Positions 60,701 to 63,180 of a stretch of DNA of 64,000 nucleotides are shown here, piece after piece. Numbering within the stretch: the first letter of the stretch is position 1; every line of letters starts with the position of its first letter. A program made the position numbers and the translations under genes. The stretch spans positions 5,564,661 through 5,628,660 of the forward strand of contig OX463812.1 of assembly GCA_949825045.1 (NCBI GenBank), written 5' to 3'. A model generated the notes under the pieces. That model did not search any database. It saw nothing but the letters and a program-made list of their open reading frames with translations, and had not been told where the DNA came from. This DNA is from Argyresthia goedartella (taxonomy: Eukaryota; Arthropoda; Insecta; Lepidoptera; Argyresthiidae).

Positions 60701-62432
60701 ATTCAGTTATCGATCAAAATATAGTAGTTTGAAAGTCGCTCAGGCCTGACTTGAATCCTATCCCTGATTTTCGTTATGCATAATATCAAAATGTTGAATA
60801 CAAACATGAGTACAGCTCGATGTGTGCCAAGCTTGTCATCCGTATCCACCCACACCTGGACTACCCGTTCCGACCGCGGCAGCAGTTCTCCATTCAGCTC
60901 AGACACTTGTAGTTCTGACATGGCTTGGAAGTCAGCGCTCATAGGAGTGGCTTCTGCACCGAGACACGGTATTCCTTCTTCATCAGGGGTGCAAATGCAG
61001 GTTCCCCATGGACGTGTGCTCCAAGAATATTTGTATGTCAATGGGCTGCAGAGAGATGATAAAGCATTAAACATATCGTCAAGGCTCGATGATGTCCTCT
61101 AAGTCGAATCTAGCCACGGCGTCTGCTTACTGAGGTTCCTGGTTGACGTTCCCATATAGGGTGGAGAGGCACAATTTCGGCCACATTAAGCCAAGGATTT
61201 GGGCTATCCCATCGTATTCGCTAGAATGCTCATTAATATGTAATCAAACCAAAGTCATTGATTTGAAAGGAGAAGGTTACCTGTGATTGACAAGTTGAAC
61301 GGTCCCATGAAGCTGCTTCCCCGGCGGAACCGTCCCCAAATACAAAAATTGGTCGCAACCCGCATCACCGACACCGCATATGTCGTAGTCTCGTTGGGCC
61401 ACGTGAAGAGTGACGTGGTCAGCTCGGTAATGTAACGAGTCCGCGATGAGCTGCAGAGACCGCGTGATACCTGTTTAGCAATAAATGGAATTAGCATGGC
61501 AGGCGTAGGCCTGCGGTTATTTGGTATGTAGATACCAAATACATGCATAAATATGTACTTGTACAAGGATAAAGGCGCACTCCCTGCGATTCCGCCTTCT
61601 GCCGAAGTACAAGTTTAAGATAGAGTCGGTCGGACGGTCCTGTGCCAACCACATCTAGGAAGTTCCTGTCGACTTGAAGATATCGTTGGCCCATCAAGAA
61701 GGTGGCCTAAGCTTGTTAGTGGATAGTGTTAGGAAGACAATTCAAACAAATTATCCTTATCACCCGTAGCACTGAGCACGCGCAGGGCAGTGGTGTGCAA
61801 GCCAGGCGTGTGGGCGCGACAGGCCGCGCCGCCTGTCACAGAACCTCCGCCCATCCAGCAAGCCGGCCACAGGGAGAACGAGCCAGCTCGGCAGGCATCT
61901 GACACCATAGCTCGAGCCTGGGGGAGGAAGGATCGTTATGTAAAAGACTCTGGGACGTCTTGCTTCGACTTGGTGCTTCAACTGATTGCACAACCTTTTA
62001 CTTCAGGTTGGTACAGTACATTGTTGTGCTATCTGTCTATAAAAAGTTCGTTCAGGTCTCAACCAGTTTTTCATTTTATCAAGTCCAACCAACTTCCACC
62101 ATATTTACCATTTCGTTCCCAGAACCAACAAGCTGGCACATCATGCGACTATCGGTACCAGGAGCAGACCTAAATGTGATTCTCAGTTTATCTGCGCGTA
62201 GCGCATAGTTTTCTATGTTTCATAATCGTAACGTGCCCTAGAGTCAATAAATAAGTGTAATGTCTCCATAATTTAATTTCATCAACATCAACCATCACCA
62301 CATCCCTTTAGAAGGGGAACTGTCGTTGTTGCGAGAATTTTCCCGCGTTTGCGTGGGTGGGTGCCCTAACCTCGTCCAGATGCCGCCGGCGAACAAGCTT
62401 GGAGCTCTGGTCTGGCTGGCATTGGACTATTC
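27721..62432 (-). CDS. Host gene, ASH/Hydin-like repeat protein (multi-exon)
   Basis: At least twelve minus-strand exons were found by splice sites and open frame. Every junction keeps phase: 62371-62432, 61764-61917, 61281-61470, 60806-61045, 60493-60595, 53729-53844, 53293-53478, 29670-29817, 29168-29341, 28686-28836, 28143-28325 and 27721-27797. The protein has recurring segments of the form 'FxxGxxxPGxxxxxxVxLxNxS...W' (FLYLGTVPPGKQLHGTVQLV; VWFGICYPGQVVETDLVLHN; ARTLLLVNITPVDTTVDWEP). This is the pattern of ASH (ASPM-SPD2-Hydin) immunoglobulin-like domains common in axonemal proteins such as HYDIN, DLEC1 and CFAP65. Cys-rich inserts (CGVPCVDCKSRDCTC) are unusual. The first and last exons are not in the window or not recognised. 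The family call is inference; the exon chain is the stronger claim. Confidence 0.65.
27800..28142. other. Intron of host gene
   Basis: No other feature recognised. Confidence 0.4.
28143..28325 (-). CDS. Host gene exon with ASH-like segment
   Basis: The donor CTAG|GTAGAT is clear. The segment RTLLLVNITPVDTTVDWEPP is a strong match to an ASH strand pair. The acceptor (CGCGAAG|AC at 28325) is chosen because it keeps phase 1 with the exon above; its pyrimidine tract is poor, so the 5' edge may differ. Confidence 0.55.
28686..28836 (-). CDS. Host gene exon
   Basis: Acceptor GTTGCAG, donor GAAG|GTCTGT. Reads EDGACIWLGSVRRTHGDVKH then ...RVLAPRIIMIPLDE. Phase 0 in, phase 1 out. Confidence 0.7.
29168..29341 (-). 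CDS. Host gene exon, cysteine-rich
   Basis: Acceptor CTTATAG, donor CCACAG|GTACGT. Exactly 58 codons, phase 0 in and out: VYWCAIRHHWLGGADGPCGV then PCVDCKSRDCTCDVL. Eight cysteines suggest disulphides or a metal-binding insert between two Ig-like strands. Confidence 0.75.
29670..29817 (-). CDS. Host gene exon with ASH-like segment
   Basis: Acceptor GCATCCCAG, donor CAG|GTATTT. Reads ...ALGLSPARVWFGICYPGQVV and ETDLVLHNDTHEQ, a textbook ASH pattern. Phase 2 in, phase 0 out. It is separated from the next exon upstream by about 23.5 kb of nested transposons. Confidence 0.72.
29818..30220. other. Start of the 23.5-kb intron of the host gene
   Basis: No gene or element recognised in this stretch; the intron continues to 53292. 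Confidence 0.45.
30221..30294. repeat. Near-perfect hairpin, 34-nt arms
   Basis: The inner arms (30234-30254 and 30261-30281) are perfect over 21 bp around the loop TACTGC. The outer arms extend to 'gatgcacat' and its complement at 30294. A third, partly matching copy of 'gcagtaag.gcaacaaatg' lies just upstream (about 30199-30217), so one sequence appears direct, inverted and direct again within 100 bp. Confidence 0.88.
30295..30939. other. No gene recognised
   Basis: Open frames here are short and without domains. Confidence 0.4.
31312..34170 (+). CDS. Open chimeric frame: leader plus LINE endonuclease/RT
   Basis: 952 open codons. The first ~70 residues (MSIDSEVLRRNVGDG...) belong to the interrupted host element. 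From RLYRNDRTGKAGGG on it is a LINE protein: the later two-thirds of an APE endonuclease (GDFNTCLL; FSFHDLIYLS with the catalytic His), the linker, and then a complete RT (RPISILPILSKV, SGFRPGHSTTTALL, TLLDFSSAFNCVD, GVPQGGILSPLL, YADDLQIY). It has the C-terminal tail and a normal stop. The first endonuclease motifs are missing, so the insertion was 5'-truncated and cannot work alone, yet the RT has no stop or shift. Its relative at 15.6-24.4 kb is far more decayed, so this copy is younger. Confidence 0.88.
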   Translation: MSIDSEVLRRNVGDGILGDTNLLDNLEDIRYQSPILLHNYKSAKYNATPQTQALDPQENMQLSSLSLTSTTHRLYRNDRTGKAGGGVAIYLRSNITCKVISHSPSLYSGSAEHLFLELCLHHNKVLLGVFYSPSLLIDYFDSFESILNDLSPLYSDTVILGDFNTCLLKNDVRSAKLQSIISSLNLNILPLSATHFQPHCTPSLLDLMIVSNISNVATHGQLNAPFSFHDLIYLSFKLRPPKRAAKFLDIRSFKGMDLSSLKSDAASIDWSPVVCSETVDDKVQHFNSIVLSLFDKHAPVKKVRVKHLPAPWLTDTIKGLMAQRNRAKCRYKKDPMDDNLLIYKRLRNRCTRLCRDAKRRHIYESIESYSPAQVWKFLKTLGVGKSQDAVAGSVDLNGLNKFFAVSPVVMDPCVKDATLRNLRTRTTSSCLPFNLRSVGVGAVKKAILEISSKAVGDDNICSQMLFSVLDNVLPPITHIINASLSEYCFPSQWKIALVIPLPKTSNLSYFKEFRPISILPILSKVLESIVHSQLSSYLSSMDLLNPFQSGFRPGHSTTTALLKVTDDIQLAMDKKQLTVLTLLDFSSAFNCVDFDILVEIIKTLNVSSHSARWFDSYLRDRQQRIKSEEVTTEWCKLSTGVPQGGILSPLLFSVFIHSISDVLSSSYLLYADDLQIYRHFPLCDLTSTVEALNADLDNIRKWALSYGLLVNPDKSQAMILGTRHLLNLLQHRSVAPVLYDGTIVKYSEKAKNLGVVFDTLLSWSPHVCEVSRRVFASFHSLRRLQYFLPRQTKIMLVQTLLLPLIDYADVCWASANEDLLNKLERLQNLGIRFIFGLRKYDHVSQYRRELGWLPIRLRRDMHILSFLFNILRNPRYPAYLREHFEFLFSGDRLRRSHTVSLLSIPQHNTVAYEHSFRLRAIRLWNALPCAIRDCTSLFSFEKKLKQHLLSSA
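31525..34460 (+). mobile_element. 5'-truncated LINE
   Basis: It begins inside the endonuclease and ends with 'tgtgcaataaag' and an (ATT)n tail at about 34440-34460. The same family as the minus-strand LINE at 15.3-24.5 kb, whose 3' end carries the same 'tgtgcaataaagaa'. I could not define a target-site duplication. Confidence 0.85.
34461..34799. other. Unassigned sequence after the LINE
   Basis: It contains 'acatgcagctgcagatg', which faintly echoes 'atatgcagctgtc' before the LINE (about 31484), but I cannot decide whether this is target duplication or piggyBac leader. Confidence 0.35.
34800..36476 (+). pseudogene. piggyBac-like transposase, several frameshifts
   Basis: DDD-type transposase remains are read across frames: YRDIDSDQMKKISGLC, then SLDESMLLFRCHLSFRQYIK (first Asp; the SFRQY block is diagnostic), KYGIKFYELTTLDGL, and MDNYYNSVKLSQKL (second Asp, one frame off at about 35610). 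HVTGTLRTNRKGNP and KWVDKRPVLMITTL (third Asp) follow. The C-terminus at about 36405-36476 is the Cys-rich zinc module (CAKKKLRRGTSLQCKE). A Ser/Thr/Gln/Pro repeat has expanded between the catalytic part and this module. Multiple stops and shifts make it non-functional. Confidence 0.8.
36207..36300 (+). repeat. 15-bp tandem repeat in transposase tail
   Basis: About six copies of 'ctactcagacgccgt' encode a run of Ser-Thr-Gln-Thr-Pro. Confidence 0.9.
36514..36595. repeat. Perfect 36-bp hairpin with 10-nt loop
   Basis: 36514-36549 and 36560-36595 are exact reverse complements; the loop is AAATTGTGTG. It lies just 3' of the piggyBac coding remains. Confidence 0.95.
36596..37019. other. No gene recognised
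   Basis: AT-rich spacer before the minisatellite. Confidence 0.4.
37020..37290. repeat. Minisatellite, 72-73 bp unit, nearly four copies
   Basis: 'gcgtctatatacgtcgacgt', 'acgttgttagcggct' and 'ctgtacagcac' recur with anchors at 37042, 37115, 37188 and 37260. Units contain several ACGT/CGTCGACG sites and are GC-richer than the flanks. Confidence 0.9.
37300..38210. other. No gene recognised
   Basis: No domain-bearing frame; part of the large host intron. Confidence 0.4.
38211..38660 (-). pseudogene. RTE-like reverse transcriptase fragment
   Basis: The minus strand reads IIEKGMKQGDPLSPKLF, then LEEVFKTS, the active-site region LRFADE (family: RFADD), and after a frame change KAAELEKLLQELSKANLEVG. 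The KG(V/M)(R/K)QGDPLSPKLF and ELEKLLQEL blocks are typical of RTE-group LINEs. Only about 150 codons survive, with stops. Confidence 0.72.
38828..39003 (+). repeat. 5' LTR of gypsy element
   Basis: About 176 bp, TGTAGGGG...GCTTTAATTA. It matches 48515-48642 apart from an extra ~48 bp ('accgcacgtcgagtaagtcg' region). Confidence 0.82.
39087..39910 (+). pseudogene. Gypsy gag remnant
   Basis: RVPEFWKEHPRLWFAQFEAI, then an in-frame TAA at 39267, KYQLAVSKLGRDALQQVSDI, a frame change near 39430, and LRKMKDLARNCQTDEETVRR. This is the capsid-like gag of the gypsy lineage often seen in insects. The tail is Arg/Ser/Pro-rich, and no clear zinc knuckle remains. Confidence 0.75.
39911..40250 (+). pseudogene. 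Gypsy protease remnant
   Basis: LRFLVDTGANISVIPKAKV contains the aspartic protease motif DTGA, followed by a stop at 40082. RPILGADFLNHY, the C-terminal protease hallmark, follows near 40200. Confidence 0.75.
40251..41774 (+). pseudogene. Gypsy RT and RNase H remnant
   Basis: Frames in order: VKHGVHHYIEIKGAPIHARA, PSKSEWASPLHVVPKK, then one frame on RPCGDYRQLNAATKPDRYPI, FTHIDANKAFHNIPV, and active site CYIDDVIIAS. FLGYEVTSEGIRPLDEKVEA follows, then RNase H (LMTDASDSCHGAVLQQWNG, LLAIYMAIQYFR, IIFSDHKPLTFAF). It breaks off at about 41725, where a LINE is inserted after RHVRGSIN. Several frameshifts and stops are present. Confidence 0.82.
42201..42560. repeat. Three tandem repeats of about 120 bp
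   Basis: 'ctgatgatggagctggaa', 'attaaacgacgcaacc' and 'tttaatttgtcttgacgagtac' recur with starts at 42201, 42321 and about 42441. Confidence 0.9.
42561..43296. other. AT-rich non-coding part of the inserted LINE
   Basis: No reading frame or domain seen. Confidence 0.4.
43297..43827 (-). CDS. LINE ORF1-like fragment, esterase-type start
   Basis: 176 open codons. A coiled region comes first (LVREVFDLKRENESYKKNIK), then a Ser/Thr/Pro-rich linker, then KCKRRIVIIADQQGRHLRSI, resembling the first block of the SGNH esterase-like domain found in ORF1 of CR1-group LINEs. It stops soon after (LIGKEFLVT), so the esterase domain is cut off. The first codons may overlap the junction with gypsy sequence. 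Confidence 0.55.
   Translation of the reverse strand: MTQLAIRYPRLYLGLLVNSPKLVREVFDLKRENESYKKNIKIYKKVTSTDLLIDNSTKTPRRSSMQFPFKLAYRTITKPNPVSFTRGLQKQYSPSVCQELERSFTELVKDPAEILNMKSQQHSIESMSQQPITRDNVTSRTAPSKCKRRIVIIADQQGRHLRSILQELIGKEFLVT
43806..44737 (+). pseudogene. Gypsy integrase remnant (first part)
   Basis: SRVESIKCPTLINFAD and AQETDDEITLLISGS continue the polyprotein. The zinc-binding HPGIRTTRKIIAKSYFWPGL...CIACQ follows, then the core. The catalytic residues are lost: TTVQGRQCES replaces the usual Asp-Gln-Gly-Arg, and SNGMVGRWHRSLK has Gly where the family has Glu. Several stops and frame changes are present. The domain is cut at 44737 by the long-inverted-repeat element. Confidence 0.8.
44969..45176. 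mobile_element. 208-bp MITE with GTAC duplication
   Basis: Present only in the left arm of the long-inverted-repeat element. Its ends are inverted ('aatcaaacca.ctga.tcatgaccc'), and GTAC occurs at 44965-44968 and 45177-45180. The right arm has the empty site '...tatgtacattgag...', proving a clean insertion. Confidence 0.88.
45743..46204 (+). CDS. Small Lys-rich, Cys-rich protein of unknown function
   Basis: Exon 1 starts at ATG 45743: MSSESIQNSHADVSCKKKRK, followed by a very long Lys/Arg/Glu-rich tract in a purine repeat and then ESDDIIV. The A-tract shifts the frame, so copy number there is uncertain. A donor GTAAAT and acceptor ATTTCAG (45951) would join it to exon 2 (45953-46204): MKIIKTKIFELPIPTQISQL ... 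RGCDNCRTEYWPTWEDEQWS then ILYCPDCSNEC. The cysteines (C-x2-C-x22-C-x2-C-x3-C) suggest a zinc finger or ribbon of roughly GATA-like spacing. The Lys-rich part could be a nuclear signal, and SDDIIV resembles a SUMO-interacting motif. I do not recognise the family. Confidence 0.5.
45790..45903 (+). repeat. Purine-only tract (GAAA/AAG repeats)
   Basis: Over 100 bases almost entirely A and G, including a run of A and many 'gaaag' units, within the coding region of the small gene. Confidence 0.9.
46918..47370 (+). pseudogene. Gypsy integrase remnant (C-terminal part)
   Basis: LDKLRQIIRQTRPAPK, a stop, then FVHPYLETCTHIFIRNDAVR, PPYDGPFKVNRKSDKYFTVQ and SIDRLKPAYLLN. This is the chromodomain-like end of gypsy integrases in this lineage. 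It closes with a Pro/Arg-rich tail and stops near 47370. Confidence 0.78.
47371..47632. other. Non-coding gypsy sequence
   Basis: Between the integrase end and the small transmembrane frame; no feature recognised. Confidence 0.35.
47633..47799 (+). other. Short frame with one transmembrane segment
   Basis: A frame after integrase reads FTDIEDRVNNNYLSTMVLIV then CVVILYVYVAFQHYKKHTRK LF and a stop. It is one hydrophobic helix followed by a basic tail. It could be the residue of a membrane-anchored third ORF of the gypsy element, or chance. Confidence 0.35.
47800..48514. other. Gypsy 3' non-coding region
   Basis: No open frame; ends in the polypurine tract at about 48498-48510. Confidence 0.45.
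48515..48642 (+). repeat. 3' LTR of gypsy element
   Basis: 128 bp, preceded by polypurine AAAAAGGGGGGGATGAG. Contains 'taaaaataaacaatttatat' as in the 5' LTR. Confidence 0.82.
49112..49560. mobile_element. MITE, copy 1 of a family
   Basis: Inverted ends carry 'tatctacacac(a/g)tatcataa' and 'accgca(t/c)gtt' blocks facing each other (49249-49310 against 49490-49550). The left end is close to identical, inverted, to 54698-54812. An extra 80-bp palindrome (49142-49221) is inserted in this copy. Confidence 0.75.
49142..49221. repeat. 80-bp palindrome
   Basis: 'ggcattaaaactcgagagtg' and its inverted copy at the other end, with a short central loop near 'gagccgaaggtga'. Absent from MITE copy 2. 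Confidence 0.85.
50740..51100 (+). pseudogene. Jockey-type endonuclease remnant
   Basis: Across frames: PTLIAGDLNANHPHWNS (catalytic GDLNAH region), GRALLADSVSRDYDVIGP, IIDIVVYKGI, and LPSDHRPVLL with the SDH catalytic motif intact. Frame changes occur before and after, so it is not continuous with ORF1 or RT. Confidence 0.78.
51280..52980 (+). CDS. Jockey-type reverse transcriptase
   Basis: 566 open codons. Blocks in order: TIRRTKPRKAPGADLITNMV, ESYRPITLLSTMSKVFEKLL, EQFGFRLEHSTTLQLTRV, VVLLDMEKAFDRVWHEGL, AGVPQGSCLLPAFYSRYTDD (usual GS-x-LSP, here Leu for Ser), then the active site LALFADDAAYYASS. The thumb and C-terminal region follow to a natural stop. FADD is intact. The ATG at 51280 is simply the first in the frame; the true protein would begin upstream with the endonuclease. 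The role is target-primed reverse transcription of the element's RNA. Confidence 0.88.
   Translation: MTATTKRCLADHAEESWEHHIESIGDHVPSVHRLCRQLSATPAPVQPLLGSDGFPRFRAKDRAKIFAECLERQPNPTDDAEHVAAVEEHLRHYFATPIAPEGKPIFFSPWQVLRTIRRTKPRKAPGADLITNMVLRNLPPPTVVAVTCLFNGILRTGHFPTTWKEGLVIMLPKPGKNIKKPESYRPITLLSTMSKVFEKLLLGRLLPHILARPEQFGFRLEHSTTLQLTRVLNYMTVCRNKEEYSVVVLLDMEKAFDRVWHEGLLYKLLTSPAPRRITRVVASFLRSHCYRVVVEDAVSEARLIEAGVPQGSCLLPAFYSRYTDDIPVVPGVQLALFADDAAYYASSYKAPHAAIKMQRTLDTLPEWLDKWRLSVNIGKTQAMITGQSNLPPPLQLQGKDFGWLHQVKYLGVIIDRWLTMKTHVDNVVNQVRAARAKLRPLLDSGLPLRSKLGIYKTYIRSRLTYALPAWYALCSESNKKRLRAQENLSLRTIVGAPCYVRNAMIARDLGLETLDKFVQSLATNMFAWADGSQHPLVRDLAPYHARPPDRRRLPRDLVAESAAPLD
53293..53478 (-). CDS. Host gene exon
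   Basis: Acceptor GTCCCAG, donor ATCAC|GTATGT. Reads VFSQLLSARGWLLSSAPVNA then ...LNPENAAIATLLLPLP. Phase 2 in, phase 2 out; the other frames either stop or cannot be joined to the exon at 53729. Confidence 0.65.
53729..53844 (-). CDS. Host gene exon
   Basis: Acceptor TCTCACAG, donor GCCG|GTATGT. Reads DVQRVICSVVQTQLELWWRV then ...IRLDLIHSR. Phase 0 in, phase 2 out, matching neighbours on both sides. Confidence 0.65.
53850..54138. other. Intron sequence, no gene recognised
   Basis: Follows the acceptor of the exon at 53844; AT-rich. Confidence 0.4.
54139..54812. mobile_element. MITE, copy 2 of the family at 49.1 kb
   Basis: 'aatttatctgcacacgtaca' at 54148 and 'gtgtgtagataaaatagtgt' near 54745 are its inverted ends. 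54698-54784 matches 49216-49305 in reverse. The interior is longer than in copy 1 and contains 'tttctgccggcgacttcgtc', a repeat style common in moths and butterflies. Confidence 0.7.
54884..56129 (-). repeat. 3' LTR of gag-only element
   Basis: 1246 bp. Contains internal tandem repeats (55090-55470) and a GC palindrome 'atcccggggttgagcgaccccgggat' reduced to arms of 10 bp around 55465-55487. Confidence 0.9.
55090..55470. repeat. Tandem repeats inside the LTR
   Basis: Three units of about 60-65 bp share 'atcccgttgtagaaatc' and 'cgttgtaggaa'. Two units of about 60 bp share 'agaatttggagatttgaagg'. The same array is in the other LTR (57990-58375). Confidence 0.88.
56141..57562 (-). CDS. Gag-like protein with two zinc knuckles
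   Basis: 473 codons, intact; a second ATG (57538, MERVIKYEF) may be the true start. Residues about 10-130 are helical; the centre is Pro-rich (HTPYPPPPIQSFPP). Residues about 190-330 form a capsid-type helical domain (FNGKSCPRSFLQKLEEYSLA, RFKYNQNPNLTWNELSSLLI). Near the C-terminus are two knuckles: CVRCRKLGHTLNSC, a good CCHC, and CFRCGLKGVKTAEC, where the His position is Val or shifted. Gag packages element RNA into particles. With no pol present, movement would need enzymes from another element. Confidence 0.82.
   Translation of the reverse strand: MTLHLTITMERVIKYEFLNKAELEYEVKIRCEEPANTVLLLKKQVLGLVANSHPEDILTSPVPIEDDLSQIGSTLTYLDSKKEIEKLSQGETKYLRLIDTFINHVFYRLERIDTDLYPDSKASFDTLKLKFDDISKQFGSLAPPSTANHSPSLDLPAEPTVTEPPLVFQTSVQTHTPYPPPPIQSFPPTNVFKDLKRHTFNGKSCPRSFLQKLEEYSLARGLSRDLLISQAFEIFTDNALHWFRFKYNQNPNLTWNELSSLLIKDFGGFDYDHKLLEAIRNRTQGRDEPIVIFISIMSGMFARLSKRLSETEQLEIILRNIRPCYSVFVALKDIDSIDSLLATCQNYEKFLDRDKQFKEPNLLQSPHVSEFNYKHSTSSSVDSPNSSNNSRPSPPFMNKFTPTYKYPSRQVNSLSQTAAPQESSFCVRCRKLGHTLNSCTQPRFVICFRCGLKGVKTAECPTCSPKPNTSTKN
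57788..59033 (-). repeat. 5' LTR of gag-only element
   Basis: 1246 bp, almost identical to 54884-56129. Directly followed (minus strand) by TTTTGGCGCCCAACG, the primer-binding site. Confidence 0.9.
59048..59197. mobile_element. 150-bp palindromic MITE
   Basis: 'ttacggcctcacttataaaa' at the left and its inverted, slightly diverged copy 'ttttataagtaacgccgtta' at the right, with arms of about 60 bp ('ctgtttag', 'cagtgtttt'). It starts 14 bp after the LTR element. Confidence 0.8.
59271..59348. repeat. Hairpin, 33-34 bp arms, one bulge
   Basis: 59271-59304 and 59316-59348 are reverse complements apart from one extra T in the left arm; the loop is 11 nt. Confidence 0.93.
59350..60492. other. Intron sequence, no gene recognised
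   Basis: Contains an AT microsatellite at about 59758-59805 and a 15-bp perfect hairpin at 60065-60098. Otherwise nothing supported. Confidence 0.45.
60493..60595 (-). CDS. Host gene exon
   Basis: Acceptor TTTTTGCAG, donor GAG|GTTAGT. Reads LNLHDIPKESFPPDADPNIC and then SETIMNEERVPGFE. Phase 2 in, phase 0 out. Confidence 0.65.
60806..61045 (-). CDS. Host gene exon
   Basis: Acceptor CTCTGCAG. Reads PLTYKYSWSTRPWGTCICTP ... RVVQVWVDTDDKLGTHRAVL. An earlier possible donor (CAG|GTGTGG) would put the next exon out of frame, so the donor AT|GTTTGT at 60805 is chosen. Confidence 0.68.
61281..61470 (-). CDS. Host gene exon with ASH-like segment
   Basis: Acceptor TAAACAG, donor ACAG|GTAACC. Reads ITRSLQLIADSLHYRADHVT then DQFLYLGTVPPGKQLHGTV. 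Phase 1 in, phase 2 out, joining the PLTYKYSW exon as ...VNHS|PLTYKY. Confidence 0.72.
61764..61917 (-). CDS. Host gene exon
   Basis: Acceptor CTCCCCCAG, donor ACGG|GTGATA. Reads ARAMVSDACRAGSFSLWPAC and ...HTPGLHTTALRVLSATG. Phase 0 in, phase 1 out. A second frame is also open, but it cannot join the downstream exon. Confidence 0.62.
62371..62432 (-). CDS. Probable host gene exon (most 5' found)
   Basis: Acceptor ACTGCTGCAG, donor GACGAG|GTTAGG. The 62-nt exon reads IVQCQPDQSSKLVRRRHLDE and joins the next exon in phase 0. It is short, so support is moderate. Confidence 0.5.
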
Positions 62433-62770
62433 CTGCAGCAGTGGCTTTGGAGCGGACAGAGCCACGTTCATCATTCAGTTTGGGGGATCGGCATTAGGGT
62501 GCCGAGGTGATACCTAACTCTAACACATCATCATTTAGGTTTCCCAGGTGGGACCTACCGATTCAGCGAACATTTATAGTGTGCCCACATGAGGGGAACG
62601 AATGAAAGGTACAATGCAGGTAGCAATCAAAGTTATCAGAAAATATCGCTTGCAGCATCACTGCGCGCTATCATTTACTCACACAAATACATAAATAAAA
62701 GACTTATATAACTGTTTTAACTAGACCAGTACAGTAACCTATTTATAATTACGCTTTGACTCAAAAGTGG
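62433..62770. other. Upstream intron or flank, no gene recognised
   Basis: No further exon with matching phase could be found here. Confidence 0.35.
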
Positions 62771-62858
62771 TTCTGTGGCGCAGCGGATTACTCTCGGACT
62801 CGAAACGCAAGTGTTCTAAAAGGTCGATGGTTCAAATCCTCTGTGATTTGGTATCGTT
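62771..62858 (+). tRNA. tRNA-like sequence (pseudogene or SINE head)
   Basis: 'tggcgcagcggatta' fits the A box and 'ggttcaaatcc' the B box of a tRNA, 43 bp apart. The acceptor and T stems do not pair well, and the anticodon region is ambiguous ('ggactcgaaacg', Arg- or Ser-like). It is most likely a tRNA pseudogene or the 5' head of a SINE. Confidence 0.4.
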
Positions 62859-62859
62859 T

Positions 62860-63180
62860 GTCATTTTATATGGAACAAAACCATAAACGTAAATCACATT
62901 AACTTAGAACGTTTCATTTCGAAAGTTGATAAAAACACAAATAGAAATAATGTTCAGCATTTCAAACGCTGCAGATTCATATGGAAGGTAGAAGTAACTT
63001 ACTGTACTTACTGTAGATATTTACATAATACTGTAGATTTTTAGATCTCTTTAACAATTGGTTGTGCTTAACTAATACAAATATGAAAAATTTAATCATT
63101 ATGATTAATAAGCAGGAATAAATAATTACAAAATTATTTTGCAAGGTCCTGTGTTGAGCTAGATTAACCCCAAACAGTCC
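62860..63180. other. No gene recognised
   Basis: AT-rich; possibly includes the 3' UTR of the LINE that follows on the minus strand. Confidence 0.35.

Noticed and set aside
62282..62560. Plus-strand 63-codon frame at 62326 as a gene
   Set aside because: No domain is seen; the minus strand over the same stretch has a splice-bounded exon that joins the host gene in phase.
62771..62858. Functional tRNA gene
   Set aside because: A and B boxes are present but acceptor and T stems do not pair and the anticodon loop is unclear; kept only as a tRNA-like sequence.
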